Below are positions 26,277-35,468 of a stretch of DNA of 64,000 nucleotides, piece after piece. The stretch covers positions 168,340 through 232,339 of the forward strand of contig JOFO01000005.1 of the NCBI GenBank assembly GCA_000721275.1, given 5' to 3'. The position numbers and the translations under genes were made by a program. The notes under the pieces were generated by a model that did not search any database, was not told the origin of the DNA, and saw only the letters and a list, made by a program, of their open reading frames with translations. Positions within the stretch are counted from its first letter, which is position 1. Each line of letters starts with the position of its first letter. The stretch comes from Microtetraspora glauca (lineage in GTDB: Bacteria > Actinomycetota > Actinomycetes > Streptomycetales > Streptomycetaceae).

Positions 26277-26489
26277 CGGGCAGTCTCCACGCAGGCCCCG
26301 CCGAAGGCCGCGCGCGGACCTCGCCCCGCCCCCCGCTGCCGACGTCGCGACACCGCGCGGCCTCGGCCGAAGGGGTGACAGACCGCCAACACGCGGCGCC
26401 CGCCGATTCGGCGGATCGATTCGCCTGCCGCCTCGCTTCGTAAGGTGACCTCTGCCTTCTCGATCATCTTTCGAAGGGATCATCCGCCC

Positions 26490-26852
26490 ATGAAGCTGCG
26501 CAGCACCCTCGGCGCCTCGCTCGGCGCCCTCGCCCTCGTCCTGTCCACGGCCGGCTCGGCCCACGCCGCCCAGGGCGAGTTCCACTACAAGTACGTCGAC
26601 GGCTTCGGCCAGGAGCGTCACGTCACCCTGCACGACCCGCACAGCGGCAAGTGCGTCAACCTCTACGCCGTCGGCGACGAGGACGCGCTCCCCGGCTACG
26701 GCCCCCACAACAACACCGACACCGCCGTCACCGTCTACGTCGGCGCCGGCTGCGAGGGCGACTCGTGGCGCCTCAAGGCCCACGGCAAGCCCGCCAAGGA
26801 CACCCTGGAACTGCGTTCCCTCCGCTTCGACGCCCCCGCCGCCGCCCAGTAG
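26490..26852 (+). CDS. Small secreted protein, 120 residues
   Basis: The N-terminus has a clear Sec signal peptide (MKLRSTLGASLGALALVLST, cleavage expected after SAHA), leaving a mature protein of about 95 residues. It has two cysteines (KCVNLY and GCEGDSW) able to form a disulfide, and a beta-rich middle. GAAGGGA precedes the ATG. Similar small exported proteins of unknown function are common in Streptomyces. It is followed by a strong terminator and stands alone. Confidence 0.85.
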   Translation: MKLRSTLGASLGALALVLSTAGSAHAAQGEFHYKYVDGFGQERHVTLHDPHSGKCVNLYAVGDEDALPGYGPHNNTDTAVTVYVGAGCEGDSWRLKAHGKPAKDTLELRSLRFDAPAAAQ

Positions 26853-26866
26853 CGGCCACCGGCACC

Positions 26867-26903
26867 CGAAGGGCCGCCCCGAGCGCGCGGGGGCGGCCCT
26901 TCG
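26867..26903 (+). terminator. Hairpin terminator after the small secreted protein
   Basis: A perfect 14-bp stem (26867-26880 with 26890-26903; arm CGAAGGGCCGCCCC) and a 9-nt loop begin 15 bp after the stop codon. Confidence 0.85.
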
Positions 26904-27021
26904 CCCTGCCGGGGGAACACCGCGAAGGACGCCCCGGAGACCCCCCGAGGTGTGGTTCCCTCGGAAGACGCGCCCCCGGCGCGCCAACCGGCGAACCCCT
27001 ACCCGAGGTGGTCTTCTCCCG

Positions 27022-27582
27022 ATGCGTAACGTGACCTATTCGATGGGCGTCTCAGTCGACGGCTACATCGTGGGACCCGACGGCGACTTCGACTGGACGG
27101 ACCCCGGCCAGGCGGACTTCCGCTTCATCATGGACGAGATCCGCGGCGTCGGCGTCCACCTGATGGGCCGGCGCCTGTACGAGACGATGCTCTACTGGGA
27201 GAACGTCGACCTGGACACCCTGGAGCCCATCGAACAGGAGTGGGCGGCGCTCTGGAACCCGATCCCCAAGGTCGTCTTCTCCCGGACGCTCACGACGGTC
27301 CAGGGCAACGCCCGCCTCGCCACCGGCGGCCTGGCCGAGGAGATCGCCCGCCTCCGCGCCGAGCCCGGCGACGGCGACATCGCCCTCGGCGGCGCCGACC
27401 TCGCCGCACAGGCCGCCGCCCTGGACCTCATCGACGAATACCGCGCCAGGATCTACCCGGTGCTCGTCGGCGGCGGCATCCCGTTCTACCCGAGGGACGA
27501 ACGCAAGGTCGACCTCGACCTCGTCGACACCCGGACGTTCGGCGACCGCACGGTCTACGTCCGCTACCGCGTCAAGCACTGA
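27022..27582 (+). CDS. Dihydrofolate reductase family protein (RibD C-terminal-like)
   Basis: The 186-residue product begins RNVTYSMGVSVDGYIVGPDG and contains HLMGRRLYETM and DIALGGADLAAQAAALDLID. This is the standard pattern of the RibD_C/DHFR-like reductases found widely in Streptomyces. They bind NADPH, and most have no proven substrate; no other folate or riboflavin gene is near. It converges with the DinB-like gene, leaving a 10-bp gap. Confidence 0.9.
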   Translation: MRNVTYSMGVSVDGYIVGPDGDFDWTDPGQADFRFIMDEIRGVGVHLMGRRLYETMLYWENVDLDTLEPIEQEWAALWNPIPKVVFSRTLTTVQGNARLATGGLAEEIARLRAEPGDGDIALGGADLAAQAAALDLIDEYRARIYPVLVGGGIPFYPRDERKVDLDLVDTRTFGDRTVYVRYRVKH

Positions 27583-27592
27583 CGCCGGGGCG

Positions 27593-28144
27593 TCACCGCG
27601 GAGGGTCCTCGCCCGTCAGGCCGTCGACAGACTCGCGGATCAGGTCGGCGTGGCCGGCGTGGCGGGCGTACTCCTCGACGAGGTCGAGGAGGATGCGCCG
27701 CAGGTTGGGGCGCTCCCCGCCGCGGGTGGTGTACGCCCCGAGCTGGTCCAGGCCGCCCGCGGCGAGGGCCTCCGCCACGACGGCGCGGGAGCGGGCGACC
27801 GACTCCCGCCAGAGGGCGAGCAGTTCCTCAGGGGAGTCCTCTGCCGCGGAGCGGTAGTCCCAGTCGGGCGTGCTGTCCCAGTCGACGGCGTCCCACGGGG
27901 CGCCGACGGGAGCGCCGAGCCACAGGCGGGCGAAGTGCCGGTCCTCCACGTGCGCCAGGTGCTTGAGGAGACCGCCCAGGGTGACGGCGGACGTGCCGAG
28001 CGTGGCGCGCAGACCGGCCGCGTCCAGTCCGGAACACTTCCAGGCCACGGTCGCCCGCTGGCGTTCGAGCGCCCCCAGGACGGCGTCCGCCTCGGTACCG
28101 GCGAGCGGGGGTTCGGGCCACGTCGAGACGTCGAATGCAGTCAT
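27593..28144 (-). CDS. DinB/DUF664 mycothiol-transferase-like protein
   Basis: The 183-residue helical-bundle protein begins with an FDVSTWPEPPLAGTEADAVL segment and carries LLKHLAHVEDRHFARLWLG and EEYARHAGHADLIRE. The His residues in these two segments form the usual metal triad of the DinB/YfiT fold. The DUF664 subgroup in actinobacteria is linked to mycothiol- or bacillithiol-type transfer reactions. The substrate is unknown. Confidence 0.88.
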   Translation of the reverse strand: MTAFDVSTWPEPPLAGTEADAVLGALERQRATVAWKCSGLDAAGLRATLGTSAVTLGGLLKHLAHVEDRHFARLWLGAPVGAPWDAVDWDSTPDWDYRSAAEDSPEELLALWRESVARSRAVVAEALAAGGLDQLGAYTTRGGERPNLRRILLDLVEEYARHAGHADLIRESVDGLTGEDPPR

Positions 28145-28277
28145 GGGCGCAGACGTTAACCCACGACACGGACACGCCGTCCTCCTACGTCCGCCACGTC
28201 CGCACCGGCGTACTCATGCCGCACTCTGAGTACGCGAGCGGTACCCGGCGGAACGGGGGTCCGGTGGGATGGGCCCC

Positions 28278-28895
28278 ATGAGCAGCACGCCGCCCGCCCC
28301 CGCCGCGCCCGTCCCCGCCACGCCCGCCCCCGACCCGCGCCCGCGCCATCGCTTCCGCCTCGCCGCACTGACCCTCGGCACGGTGGCGACCGTCGGACTG
28401 ATCGCGCTGCTCGCCGCCGGATGCGAGTCCCTGGCCGGCGGCCCCGTACGGTCCGAGGCGGCGTTCCGCGCGCACCTGCGGCACACCGAGGAGGCCGGCG
28501 AGGCGGCCGTACGGCTGATCGGCGCCGACCCCGCGGCCGTGATCGCCCAGAAGGAGCTCGGCGGAGCCTCCTGCAAGGACGAGTTCGGCTCGGACGGGCA
28601 GGGCGTCACCCGGGACCAGCCCGTCGTCACGTGGCGGCCTGACTTCGCTGACACCGCCCGGTACCGCGCCGCCCTCGACACCCTCCGGAACGCGTGGTCG
28701 GCGCGCGGACTGGACGTCGAGGAAATCCCCGCCCGCGAGCAGGGCGAGCCGGGCGCCGGCCTGGCGGGCGTCAGCACGACGGACGACCGCGGCATCGCGG
28801 TGTCCCTGCGCCCCGACTGGTACACCGGCGAACCGGTCCTGACGGCCGACGGCGGCTGCGTACGGCACCAGGGCCACCTCGTCGCGTGGGACTGA
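28278..28895 (+). CDS. Hypothetical membrane-anchored lipoprotein
   Basis: The product has 205 residues from ATG 28278; ATG 28269 is an alternative but has no room for a ribosome site. A Pro-rich N-terminus precedes one hydrophobic helix ending in a lipobox-like LLAAGC (about residue 47), so it may be lipid-anchored. The outer part contains two more cysteines (ASCKDEF and GGCVRH) and no known domain. Comparable orphan lipoproteins are frequent in Streptomyces. Confidence 0.75.
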   Translation: MSSTPPAPAAPVPATPAPDPRPRHRFRLAALTLGTVATVGLIALLAAGCESLAGGPVRSEAAFRAHLRHTEEAGEAAVRLIGADPAAVIAQKELGGASCKDEFGSDGQGVTRDQPVVTWRPDFADTARYRAALDTLRNAWSARGLDVEEIPAREQGEPGAGLAGVSTTDDRGIAVSLRPDWYTGEPVLTADGGCVRHQGHLVAWD

Positions 28896-29024
28896 CCGCG
28901 CGGACCCGCCCCCACGCGCCGCACGGGGAGGGCGGCTCCCCGGCGCCGTGAGCCCACGGGTTACGCTGCCCGGGCACCCGCCGGAACCTTCCGGCACGCC
29001 CCGTACGAAAGCGACACCGACCCG

Positions 29025-29708
29025 ATGGCCTCCCCGCTCCCCGCACACCGCGCGGCACGCGCGCGTGGCGTCGGGCGCGGACTCGGGGCCTCGGCCGTCG
29101 CCGCGCTGTGCGTCCTGCTGCCCATGACCGGACACTTGCTGACGCAGGGTCACCTGCCGCGGTGGGCGCTGCTCTCCGCGCTCGTCGGCGGACCGGCCGC
29201 CGGCGCCTGCCTGCTGTCCCGGCGGCGCCTGACCGACCCGCAACTGCTCGCCGCGCTCGTCGGCGCCCAGCTCGCCTACCAGGCCGCCTACGCCGTACCC
29301 GGCGTGTGCGCCCTCGCCGGACTGCCCGGCGGCGACACGACGGCGACGGCGGGTCACGCCGCCACGGCCGGCGCCCCGCCCGAGGCGTTCCTGGCGGGAC
29401 ACCTGATCACCCTCGTCCTCGCCGTGCGCCTCCTCGGTGTCGCCCAGCGGCTGCGCCGGCACACCGAACCCGTCCTCGCCGTCGTCGCCGCGCTCCTCGG
29501 CTTCCTCTGGCCGCTCCTCACCGACCGGTCCACCGGCCCCGCCCCGGCGCGCCGCCCCGCCGACGTACGGCTCCCGCACTCCGCTCTCGTCCCGCAGCCG
29601 GTCACCGGCCGGGCACCGCCGCGCCGCCCGCGTGGCCCCCTCGGCCACGTCCCGCGCCACGACCGGGCCGAGACCCGTCCGTCGCCTCCGTACGCCCTCG
29701 CGGCGTAG
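29025..29708 (+). CDS. Hypothetical polytopic membrane protein beside copper genes
   Basis: This 227-residue protein has about four to five hydrophobic segments (for example VGRGLGASAVAALCVLLPM and FLAGHLITLVLAVRLLGVA) and an Arg/Pro-rich cytoplasmic tail of 60 residues. It contains several His residues on loops. It lies 81 bp before the CopC-like gene on the same strand, so it may belong to the former copper operon, where comparable membrane proteins of unknown function occur. No direct copper motif is seen. Confidence 0.75.
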   Translation: MASPLPAHRAARARGVGRGLGASAVAALCVLLPMTGHLLTQGHLPRWALLSALVGGPAAGACLLSRRRLTDPQLLAALVGAQLAYQAAYAVPGVCALAGLPGGDTTATAGHAATAGAPPEAFLAGHLITLVLAVRLLGVAQRLRRHTEPVLAVVAALLGFLWPLLTDRSTGPAPARRPADVRLPHSALVPQPVTGRAPPRRPRGPLGHVPRHDRAETRPSPPYALAA

Positions 29709-29789
29709 CGGGGGAGGGGAGGGCGGACTCGGCGCTGCCCGACCCGCGCGCCTTCCGCGGCGGGTCCCGCCCAGAGAGCCCATCCCTCC

Positions 29790-30206
29790 GTGCACCCTCG
29801 ACCGCCGAGGCGGCGTGCCGTCCGTACGACCGCACGCCTTCTCTTCCTCTCCCTCGCTCCGGCCGCCGCGTCCCCCGTCTGGCTCCCGCCGACGCCCGCC
29901 GCCGCGCACACCGACCTCGTCTCCGGCACCCCGGCCCCCGGAGCGTCCCTCGACGCACCCCCGCCGCGCATCGGCCTCACCTTCAGCGACGCCATGACCG
30001 AGCGGTACGCCAAGGTGGCGCTCACCGCCCCCGACGGCAGCTCCGCCGGCCAGGGCGCCCCGGCCGTCGCCGGGCGGACGGCGACCCTGACCGTACGCCC
30101 CGGACCCGGCGCCGCCGGCGCGCTCGCCGTAGCCGCCCTGGGCGGTGTCGCCCTGGCCGCCGCCGTCCTGGCGGTCCGGCCGCGGAGGTCCCGTCGTGCC
30201 CGCTGA
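29790..30206 (+). pseudogene. CopC-like copper-binding protein with internal deletion
   Basis: The reading frame encodes 138 residues: a signal peptide, AAAHTDLVSGTPAPGASLDA (mature N-terminus with the copper-ligand His), IGLTFSDAMTERYAKVALTA, then VRPGPGAAGALAVAAL leading straight into the C-terminal membrane helix. Normal CopC proteins have about 40 more residues here (the YTVxYRVVSADGHPVSG region), which carry the second copper-ligand segment. The frame is kept, so a shortened protein may still be made, but it lacks part of the copper site and of the beta barrel. It overlaps the copD-like gene by 11 bp. Confidence 0.75.
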
Positions 30207-31652
30207 CCTGGGTCGCGCCCCACGCCCTTCGGCCGTCATCGCCGGGACCGGCCTGCTCGCAGTCGCCGTCACCGCCGGCAGCCTGGGGGTGCTCGGCGGC
30301 GGGGCGGGGCCGGTTCCGGGGATCGCGGGCTCCGGCGCCCTCACGGACTGGGGGCTTCCGGTCGCCTGCGTGACCGCCGACGCCGCCTCGACCGCCACCG
30401 GCGTGGCCGCGCTCGTCGCCACCGCGGGACTCGGCGTCACCACGGTCCGCTGGGCGAGGGCCGTCCTCGCGCTCGCCGTCGCCGGCGTCCTGCCGCCCGC
30501 GTTCACCGGGCACGCCGCCGGCGCGGCGAACCACGACGCCGCCGTCACCGCCCTCGCCCTGCACGTCGCCGGGGTGGCGCTGGGGACCGGCGGCCTCGCG
30601 TTCCTCGTCGTGGCCGCGCCGCGCCGCGAGGACGGCCTTGCCGTCGCGGCCCGGCGCTTCAGCGTCCTGGCAGGCGGCGCCTTCCTCGCCGTCGCCGCGA
30701 GCGGCGCGGTCGGCGCCGTCGTGCGCCTGCCGTCCTGGAGCGCGCTCCTCACCACCGCGTACGGCGTGCTGGTCACCGTGAAGCTCGGCGCGCTGCTCGT
30801 CCTGGGCGCGTGCGGCCGGTGGCACCGCCGCCGCACCCTCGCCGCGCTCGCCGCGGGCGGCAGGAGACCGTTCCTGAGGCTCGTGGGCGGCGAGGTGCTG
30901 CTGATGAGCGCGGCGACGGGTCTGGCCGTCGGCCTCTCCCGTACCCCGCCCCCCGCGTCCGGCGGCGCGCTCACCCCGGCCGGGGAACTGCTCGGCTTCC
31001 CGGTGCCGCCGCCGCTCGGCGACTTCCCCTGGACACCGCTCCTCACCCCGTGGCACTTCGACCCGCTGTTCGCCTTCGGCACCGGCGCCGCCGGGCTGCT
31101 GTACGCCGCCGGGGTGCGCAAGCTCCGCGCCCGCGGCGACGCGTGGCCGGTCGGCAGAACCGTCGCGTGGACGGCCGGACTGGCGGTCACCGTGCTCGCG
31201 ACGATGAGCGGACTGGCCGTCTACGGCAAGGTCATGATGAGCGTCCCCATGGGCCAGCACATGATCCTGGCGATGACGGTCCCGATCCTCCTCGTCCTGG
31301 GCGCACCGGCCACCCTCGCGCTGCGCGCGCTGCCCGCCGCCGCTGCGGGCGGCCCCGACGGGCCCCGCGAACGGCTGCTCCGGCTCCTGCACAGCCGGTA
31401 CGTGAAGGTCCTCTCACGCCCGGTGACGGCGAGCGCCCTCTTCATCGGCAGCGCCTTCGCCGTCTTGACGCCCGCGAGGCGAGACGGGTCGACCGCCAGA
31501 TCGACCGCGGCGACGCCAACGACCCGCTGGCCGCCTACAACGCCTACCTCGCCGCCCTCCACGCCCGCGACCGCCCACCCCGCCCGCCCCAGCCCACGCC
31601 TCCGGCAGTCCCCTCCCCCTCCGTTCCCTCCTCACCCACCGAGGCATCATGA
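30196..31652 (+). pseudogene. CopD-CtaG-like copper protein, internally deleted and frameshifted
   Basis: From GTG 30196 (GGAGG upstream) the frame encodes a CopD domain and the start of a CtaG (cytochrome oxidase assembly) domain, about 423 residues with many membrane helices, up to SALFIGSAFAVLTP. There the expected CtaG helices are missing. The recognisable C-terminal tail REARRVDRQIDRGDANDPLA resumes in another frame near 31470 and ends at 31652, where its TGA overlaps the ATG of the DsbA-like gene. The original frame instead runs on to 32367. More than 100 residues appear to be lost together with the frame. A CtaG function is very unlikely. Confidence 0.8.
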
Positions 31653-32317
31653 CCAAGCTGAAGAAGAACCTCCTCGCCGCCGCCGTCCTCGTCGCCGCGC
31701 TGGCCGTCGCGTTCGGCTCCTTCCTCCTCTTCGCGCCGCAGGACGGCACGACGGCCCTCGACACCGAAGCCGCCGTCGACGCCCGCCCCGTCCGCGACTC
31801 CAGCCACCGGCTCACCTCGCCACGGAAAAGCGAGCTGACGGTCGTGGAGTTCCTCGACTTCGAATGCGAGGGCTGCGGCGCCGCGTACCCCGTCGTGGAA
31901 CGGCTGCGCGGCGAGTACGGCGACCGCGTCACGTTCGTCGCCCGCTACTTCCCGATGCCCGGCCACCGCAACAGCACGACCGCCGCGCTCGCGGTCGAAG
32001 CGGCGGCCCAGCAGGGCGCGTTCGAGGCGATGTACGCGAGGATGTTCGCCACCCAGAAGCAGTGGGGCGAGGCGAAGGAGTCCAAGGCGGCCCTCTTCCG
32101 CACGTACGCCGCCGCCCTCGGCCTGGACCTGACCCGGTACGACGCCGCCGTGAAGGCGCCGGAGACGCGCCGCCGGGTGGAGGCGGACCAGCGCGACGGC
32201 CTCGGCCTCGGCGTCCAAGGCACCCCGACCTTCTTCCTCGACGGAATCAAGATCCAGACCCCGGGCTCGTACGAGCAGTTCAAGGCCCTGATCGACGCGA
32301 GGCTCGCGGCCCGATGA
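31649..32317 (+). CDS. DsbA-like thioredoxin-fold oxidoreductase, membrane-anchored
   Basis: The 222-residue product has an N-terminal signal or anchor helix (LLAAAVLVAALAVAFGSFLL) and a thioredoxin fold with the active-site motif Cys73-Glu-Gly-Cys76. The cis-Pro is in GVQGTPTFFLDGI. It should act outside the membrane in thiol oxidation or metal-centre assembly. Its ATG overlaps the stop of the copD-ctaG remnant (ATGA), showing former translational coupling; the frameshift upstream now breaks that coupling. The gene itself looks intact. Confidence 0.9.
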   Translation: MTKLKKNLLAAAVLVAALAVAFGSFLLFAPQDGTTALDTEAAVDARPVRDSSHRLTSPRKSELTVVEFLDFECEGCGAAYPVVERLRGEYGDRVTFVARYFPMPGHRNSTTAALAVEAAAQQGAFEAMYARMFATQKQWGEAKESKAALFRTYAAALGLDLTRYDAAVKAPETRRRVEADQRDGLGLGVQGTPTFFLDGIKIQTPGSYEQFKALIDARLAAR

Positions 32318-32490
32318 GGCCGAAGGAGTCGCTGAGCGACGCCCTCGCGCGGTCCAGGGAGGGGTGAGCGCCGGCGGAACCCCCGGCGGCCCGCGCGGCA
32401 ACCACCCCGCGTGAGCCGGGGGTTGGCCCCACCCCCGGAAGGCCCGGTGACGGGATGGGCCGCAGCGGAGCCGCCCGGCAGGCTGACGCC

Positions 32491-34029
32491 ATGACAACAA
32501 CACACCGTGTCCGTACGTCACTTGCCGCCTCCGCCCTGTCCGTCGCCGCCGTCGCCTCCGCCGTCCTCGCCGGCCTCGTCGCCACCGGAGCTTCCGCGAA
32601 CGCGACGGGCGCCGCCGCGCCCGGCGGCCCGCTGCGGTGGGGCGCGTGTCCCGCCTCCGTCCAGCCGGCCGACGGGCAGCAGTGCGCGACCCTGTCCGTG
32701 CCGCTCGACCACGCCGACCCCGGAGGACCGCGCGTCGAACTCGCCGTCTCCCGCCTGGCGAGCACCCGCCCCGAGGCCCGGCGCGGCACGCTGCTCGTCA
32801 TCCCGGGCGGGCCCGGGGGCTCCGGGGTGCAGCGGCTCGCGCAGAAGGGAGCCGCGCTCGCGAAGGAGACCGGCGGGGCGTACGACCTCGTGGCGTTCGA
32901 CCCGCGCGGGGTCGGCGGCTCGGCGAAGGCGCGGTGCGGGCTCGCGGAGGAGGACCGGCGGATGGTGACCCTGCGGTCCTGGCCGGCCGCCGACGGCTCG
33001 ATCGGCGCCAACGTCGAGCGGGCCCGGCGGATCGCCGACGCCTGCGCCCGCGACAGCGGCCCCCTGCTGCGCAGCCTCACCACCGCCCACCAGGTGCGGG
33101 ACATGGAGCTGCTGCGGCGGGCGCTCGGCGAGGAGAAGCTGTCGGCGTGGGCCACCTCGTACGGCGCCTATGCCGCCGCCCGGTACGCGCAGGAGTACCC
33201 CGGGCGCACCGACCGCTGGGTCCTGGACAGCAGCGCCGATCCGGACCCGCGCCGCGTCGCGTACGGCTGGCTCGCCGACATGGCGCGGGGCGCCGAGGAC
33301 CGCTTCCCGGACTTCGCCGCCTGGGCGTCCCACCCCGACCGCGCGGCGGACGGGCTGCGCCTGGCCGGCACCCCGGAGGGCGTACGGGCGCTGGTCCTCG
33401 ACCTCGCCGCGCGACTGGACCGGACGCCCCGGGCCACCGCCGTCCCGGGCGCGCCGCTCACCGGCGCGGCGTTCCGGCAGGCGCTCCAGAGCGCGCTCTA
33501 CTCGGACGCCGCCTTCCCCGGTTTCGCGCGGCTCACCGCCCAGGCCCTGGACCCGCGGGGCGTGCCCGTCCTGCCGCCCGAGCTGTCCGGCCCGATGCCC
33601 GACGAGGCGGCCGCCGTCACCGTGGGCGTCATCTGCAACGACGTCGACTGGCCCCGCTCGGTGCCGGCGTACGCCCGCGCGGTGGCCGCGGACCGTATCC
33701 GGCACCCGCTCACCGGCGGCATGCCCGTCAACGTCACGCCCTGTGCGTTCTGGAAGGGCGGCGCGGTCGAGAAGCCGGTCCGGATCACCGACGACGGCCC
33801 GTCGAACATCCTCATGATCCAGAACCTGCGGGACCCGGCGACCCCGCACTCCTCCGGCCTCAGGTTGCGCGAGGCGCTCGGCGACCGCGCCCGGATGGTG
33901 TCGGTCGACCGGGGCGGCCACGGCTCCTACCTGGTGAGCGCGGGCGGAACGGGGAACGCCTGCGGCGACCGGACCGTCACCCGCTTCCTGCTGACGGGCG
34001 CACGACCGCCGGCGGACGTCCGCTGCTGA
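32491..34029 (+). CDS. Secreted S33/Tap-like alpha/beta hydrolase
   Basis: This 512-residue exported enzyme has a signal peptide ending near residue 37 and the oxyanion region LLVIPGGPGGSGVQ. Its nucleophile elbow is AWATSYGAY with Ser223, where most Tap enzymes have GISYG. The C-terminal lid domain includes NLRDPATPHSSGLRLREALG, and the catalytic His is in DRGGHGSYL. It matches tripeptidyl aminopeptidase/proteinase precursors of Streptomyces, which remove N-terminal tripeptides from secreted proteins. It stands alone and converges on the hydrolase at 34054. Confidence 0.9.
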   Translation: MTTTHRVRTSLAASALSVAAVASAVLAGLVATGASANATGAAAPGGPLRWGACPASVQPADGQQCATLSVPLDHADPGGPRVELAVSRLASTRPEARRGTLLVIPGGPGGSGVQRLAQKGAALAKETGGAYDLVAFDPRGVGGSAKARCGLAEEDRRMVTLRSWPAADGSIGANVERARRIADACARDSGPLLRSLTTAHQVRDMELLRRALGEEKLSAWATSYGAYAAARYAQEYPGRTDRWVLDSSADPDPRRVAYGWLADMARGAEDRFPDFAAWASHPDRAADGLRLAGTPEGVRALVLDLAARLDRTPRATAVPGAPLTGAAFRQALQSALYSDAAFPGFARLTAQALDPRGVPVLPPELSGPMPDEAAAVTVGVICNDVDWPRSVPAYARAVAADRIRHPLTGGMPVNVTPCAFWKGGAVEKPVRITDDGPSNILMIQNLRDPATPHSSGLRLREALGDRARMVSVDRGGHGSYLVSAGGTGNACGDRTVTRFLLTGARPPADVRC

Positions 34030-34053
34030 CCGCGGCACCGCCCTCCCGCCCCC

Positions 34054-34839
34054 TCACAGTGAGCCGAGAAACCCTCCCACCACGGCGGCGAACTCCGCCG
34101 GCACCGTCTCGTGGACGGTGTGCCCGGCGGGCAGCTCGACGAGCCGGCTGCGGGGCCGCCGGGCCACCATCTCCCGCGCGTGCCGCGCGCTGAGCACCTG
34201 GCTGCGGCTGCCCCGGACGAGGAGGGCGGGGCAGTCGCCGGCGAGCCAGTCGCTCCAGTGGTCGCCGTTGAGGAGCCGCTGCGAGGTCACCATGTCCTCG
34301 GGTGCGAAGGCGAGACCCCAGCCGTCGGCGTGCTCGCGGACGGCGTCCCCGAGGTAGACAGCCGACGCGCCGAGCCCTTCCAGCAGCTCGGCGCGGGTGG
34401 CGGCCCGGCGCGGCCACGACAGGCCGAAGGACAGGTCGTCGTCGACGACGGCGCCGATGTCCTCGACGACCAGCGCCGCCACGAGACCGGGATACCGGGC
34501 GGCCAGCTGGTAGGCGTTGACGCCGCCCAGGGAGTGACCGAGGACGACCGCGCCGGCGATGCCCAGATGGTCCAGCAGCGCGGCGGCGTCCTCGACGTAC
34601 CCCGTACGGGAGAACTCCGGGGGACGGTCGGAGCGTCCGTGTCCGCGCTGGTCGGGCGCGACGACGCGCCAGCCGGCGCCGAGCTCCCGGGCCAGCCGCG
34701 TGAACGTCCGCCCTTCACCGAAGTGCCCGTGCAGGGCCAGCAGAGGACGGCCCGGACCCCCGAAGTCCAGATAGGACAGACGGCGCCCCGAGACCGTCAG
34801 CGCGGCCCGTACCGGCTCGGGCGAGAGGGACGACGTCAC
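34054..34839 (-). CDS. Alpha/beta hydrolase
   Basis: This 261-residue cytoplasmic hydrolase has the HGHFGEG oxyanion strand, a GHSLGG nucleophile elbow (Ser about residue 101), and the catalytic His in LPAGHTVHE near the C-terminus. The GTG start overlaps the NUDIX stop by 4 bp (GTGA), giving a coupled pair. Its substrate is not deducible; the pairing with a NUDIX hydrolase suggests metabolite clean-up. Confidence 0.9.
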   Translation of the reverse strand: MTSSLSPEPVRAALTVSGRRLSYLDFGGPGRPLLALHGHFGEGRTFTRLARELGAGWRVVAPDQRGHGRSDRPPEFSRTGYVEDAAALLDHLGIAGAVVLGHSLGGVNAYQLAARYPGLVAALVVEDIGAVVDDDLSFGLSWPRRAATRAELLEGLGASAVYLGDAVREHADGWGLAFAPEDMVTSQRLLNGDHWSDWLAGDCPALLVRGSRSQVLSARHAREMVARRPRSRLVELPAGHTVHETVPAEFAAVVGGFLGSL

Positions 34840-35468
34840 GCCTGGCACCTCCGTCCGGCGTCCTGGAGCTTGCGGGTGAAGCGGTGCATGTGCGGATCGA
34901 GCTGGTCGAGGGATTCCTGGAGCACCTGCTCCTCCGTCAGCCACCTGATCGCGGCGAACTCGCCCCGGTCGAAGGACGTGACGGAGCCCGCGTCCGCGGC
35001 GAGCACGTACCACAGCGACACGTCGGTGTGCGGGTCCGCGCCCCGGGTGCGGGTGACGGTGAGGAAGAACGGCCGCTCGCCCGTGACCGACGCCGCGGTC
35101 GCCTCGATGGCCAGCTCCTCCCGGCACTCCCGCACCACCGCGTCCCACGGATCCTCGTCCGGCTCCACGTGCCCACCCGCCGGCAGCCACAGCCCCGCCT
35201 TCCGGTGCGCGGACAACAGCAGCCGCCCCCGCGCCTCGTCGCGGACGACGAAGTAGCACACCAGATGCATCGCCGGCACATCAGGCGCCCGCACCCGGTA
35301 GAGCGGCGCCCCGCCCGCGATCCACTCGGTGGCGGCGGCCAGATGGTCCCGCTCCAGCTCATCCCAAGGCTCGATGGCCCCCACCACCTGCAACAACCGC
35401 GCACGTGCCCGGTCGGTGCGGGTGCGGGTGCGGGGGCGGGCGGAAGGCGGGGCGTCGTTCGCGGTCAT
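34836..35468 (-). CDS. NUDIX hydrolase
   Basis: The 210-residue product has the NUDIX helix in diverged form (GGHVEPDEDPWDAVVRECRE, then EEL). It hydrolyses nucleoside diphosphates linked to another moiety. The ATG at 35468 directly follows GGGGAG, too close for a ribosome site, but a CAGTCT -10-like box lies about 7 nt upstream, so a leaderless transcript is likely. The frame is also open upstream into the YrhB gene without a stop, so a fused product is possible. It is coupled to the downstream hydrolase. Confidence 0.88.
   Translation of the reverse strand: MTANDAPPSARPRTRTRTDRARARLLQVVGAIEPWDELERDHLAAATEWIAGGAPLYRVRAPDVPAMHLVCYFVVRDEARGRLLLSAHRKAGLWLPAGGHVEPDEDPWDAVVRECREELAIEATAASVTGERPFFLTVTRTRGADPHTDVSLWYVLAADAGSVTSFDRGEFAAIRWLTEEQVLQESLDQLDPHMHRFTRKLQDAGRRCQA

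Noticed and set aside
26035..26489. Open frames of 130-210 residues in the gap before the small secreted protein
   Set aside because: They are Arg/Ala/Pro-rich, run through tandem repeats and match no family.
31653..32367. Real C-terminal extension of CopD in the original frame
   Set aside because: The sequence past 31466 is Arg/Pro/His-rich, overlaps the DsbA gene fully in another frame, and has no membrane helices.
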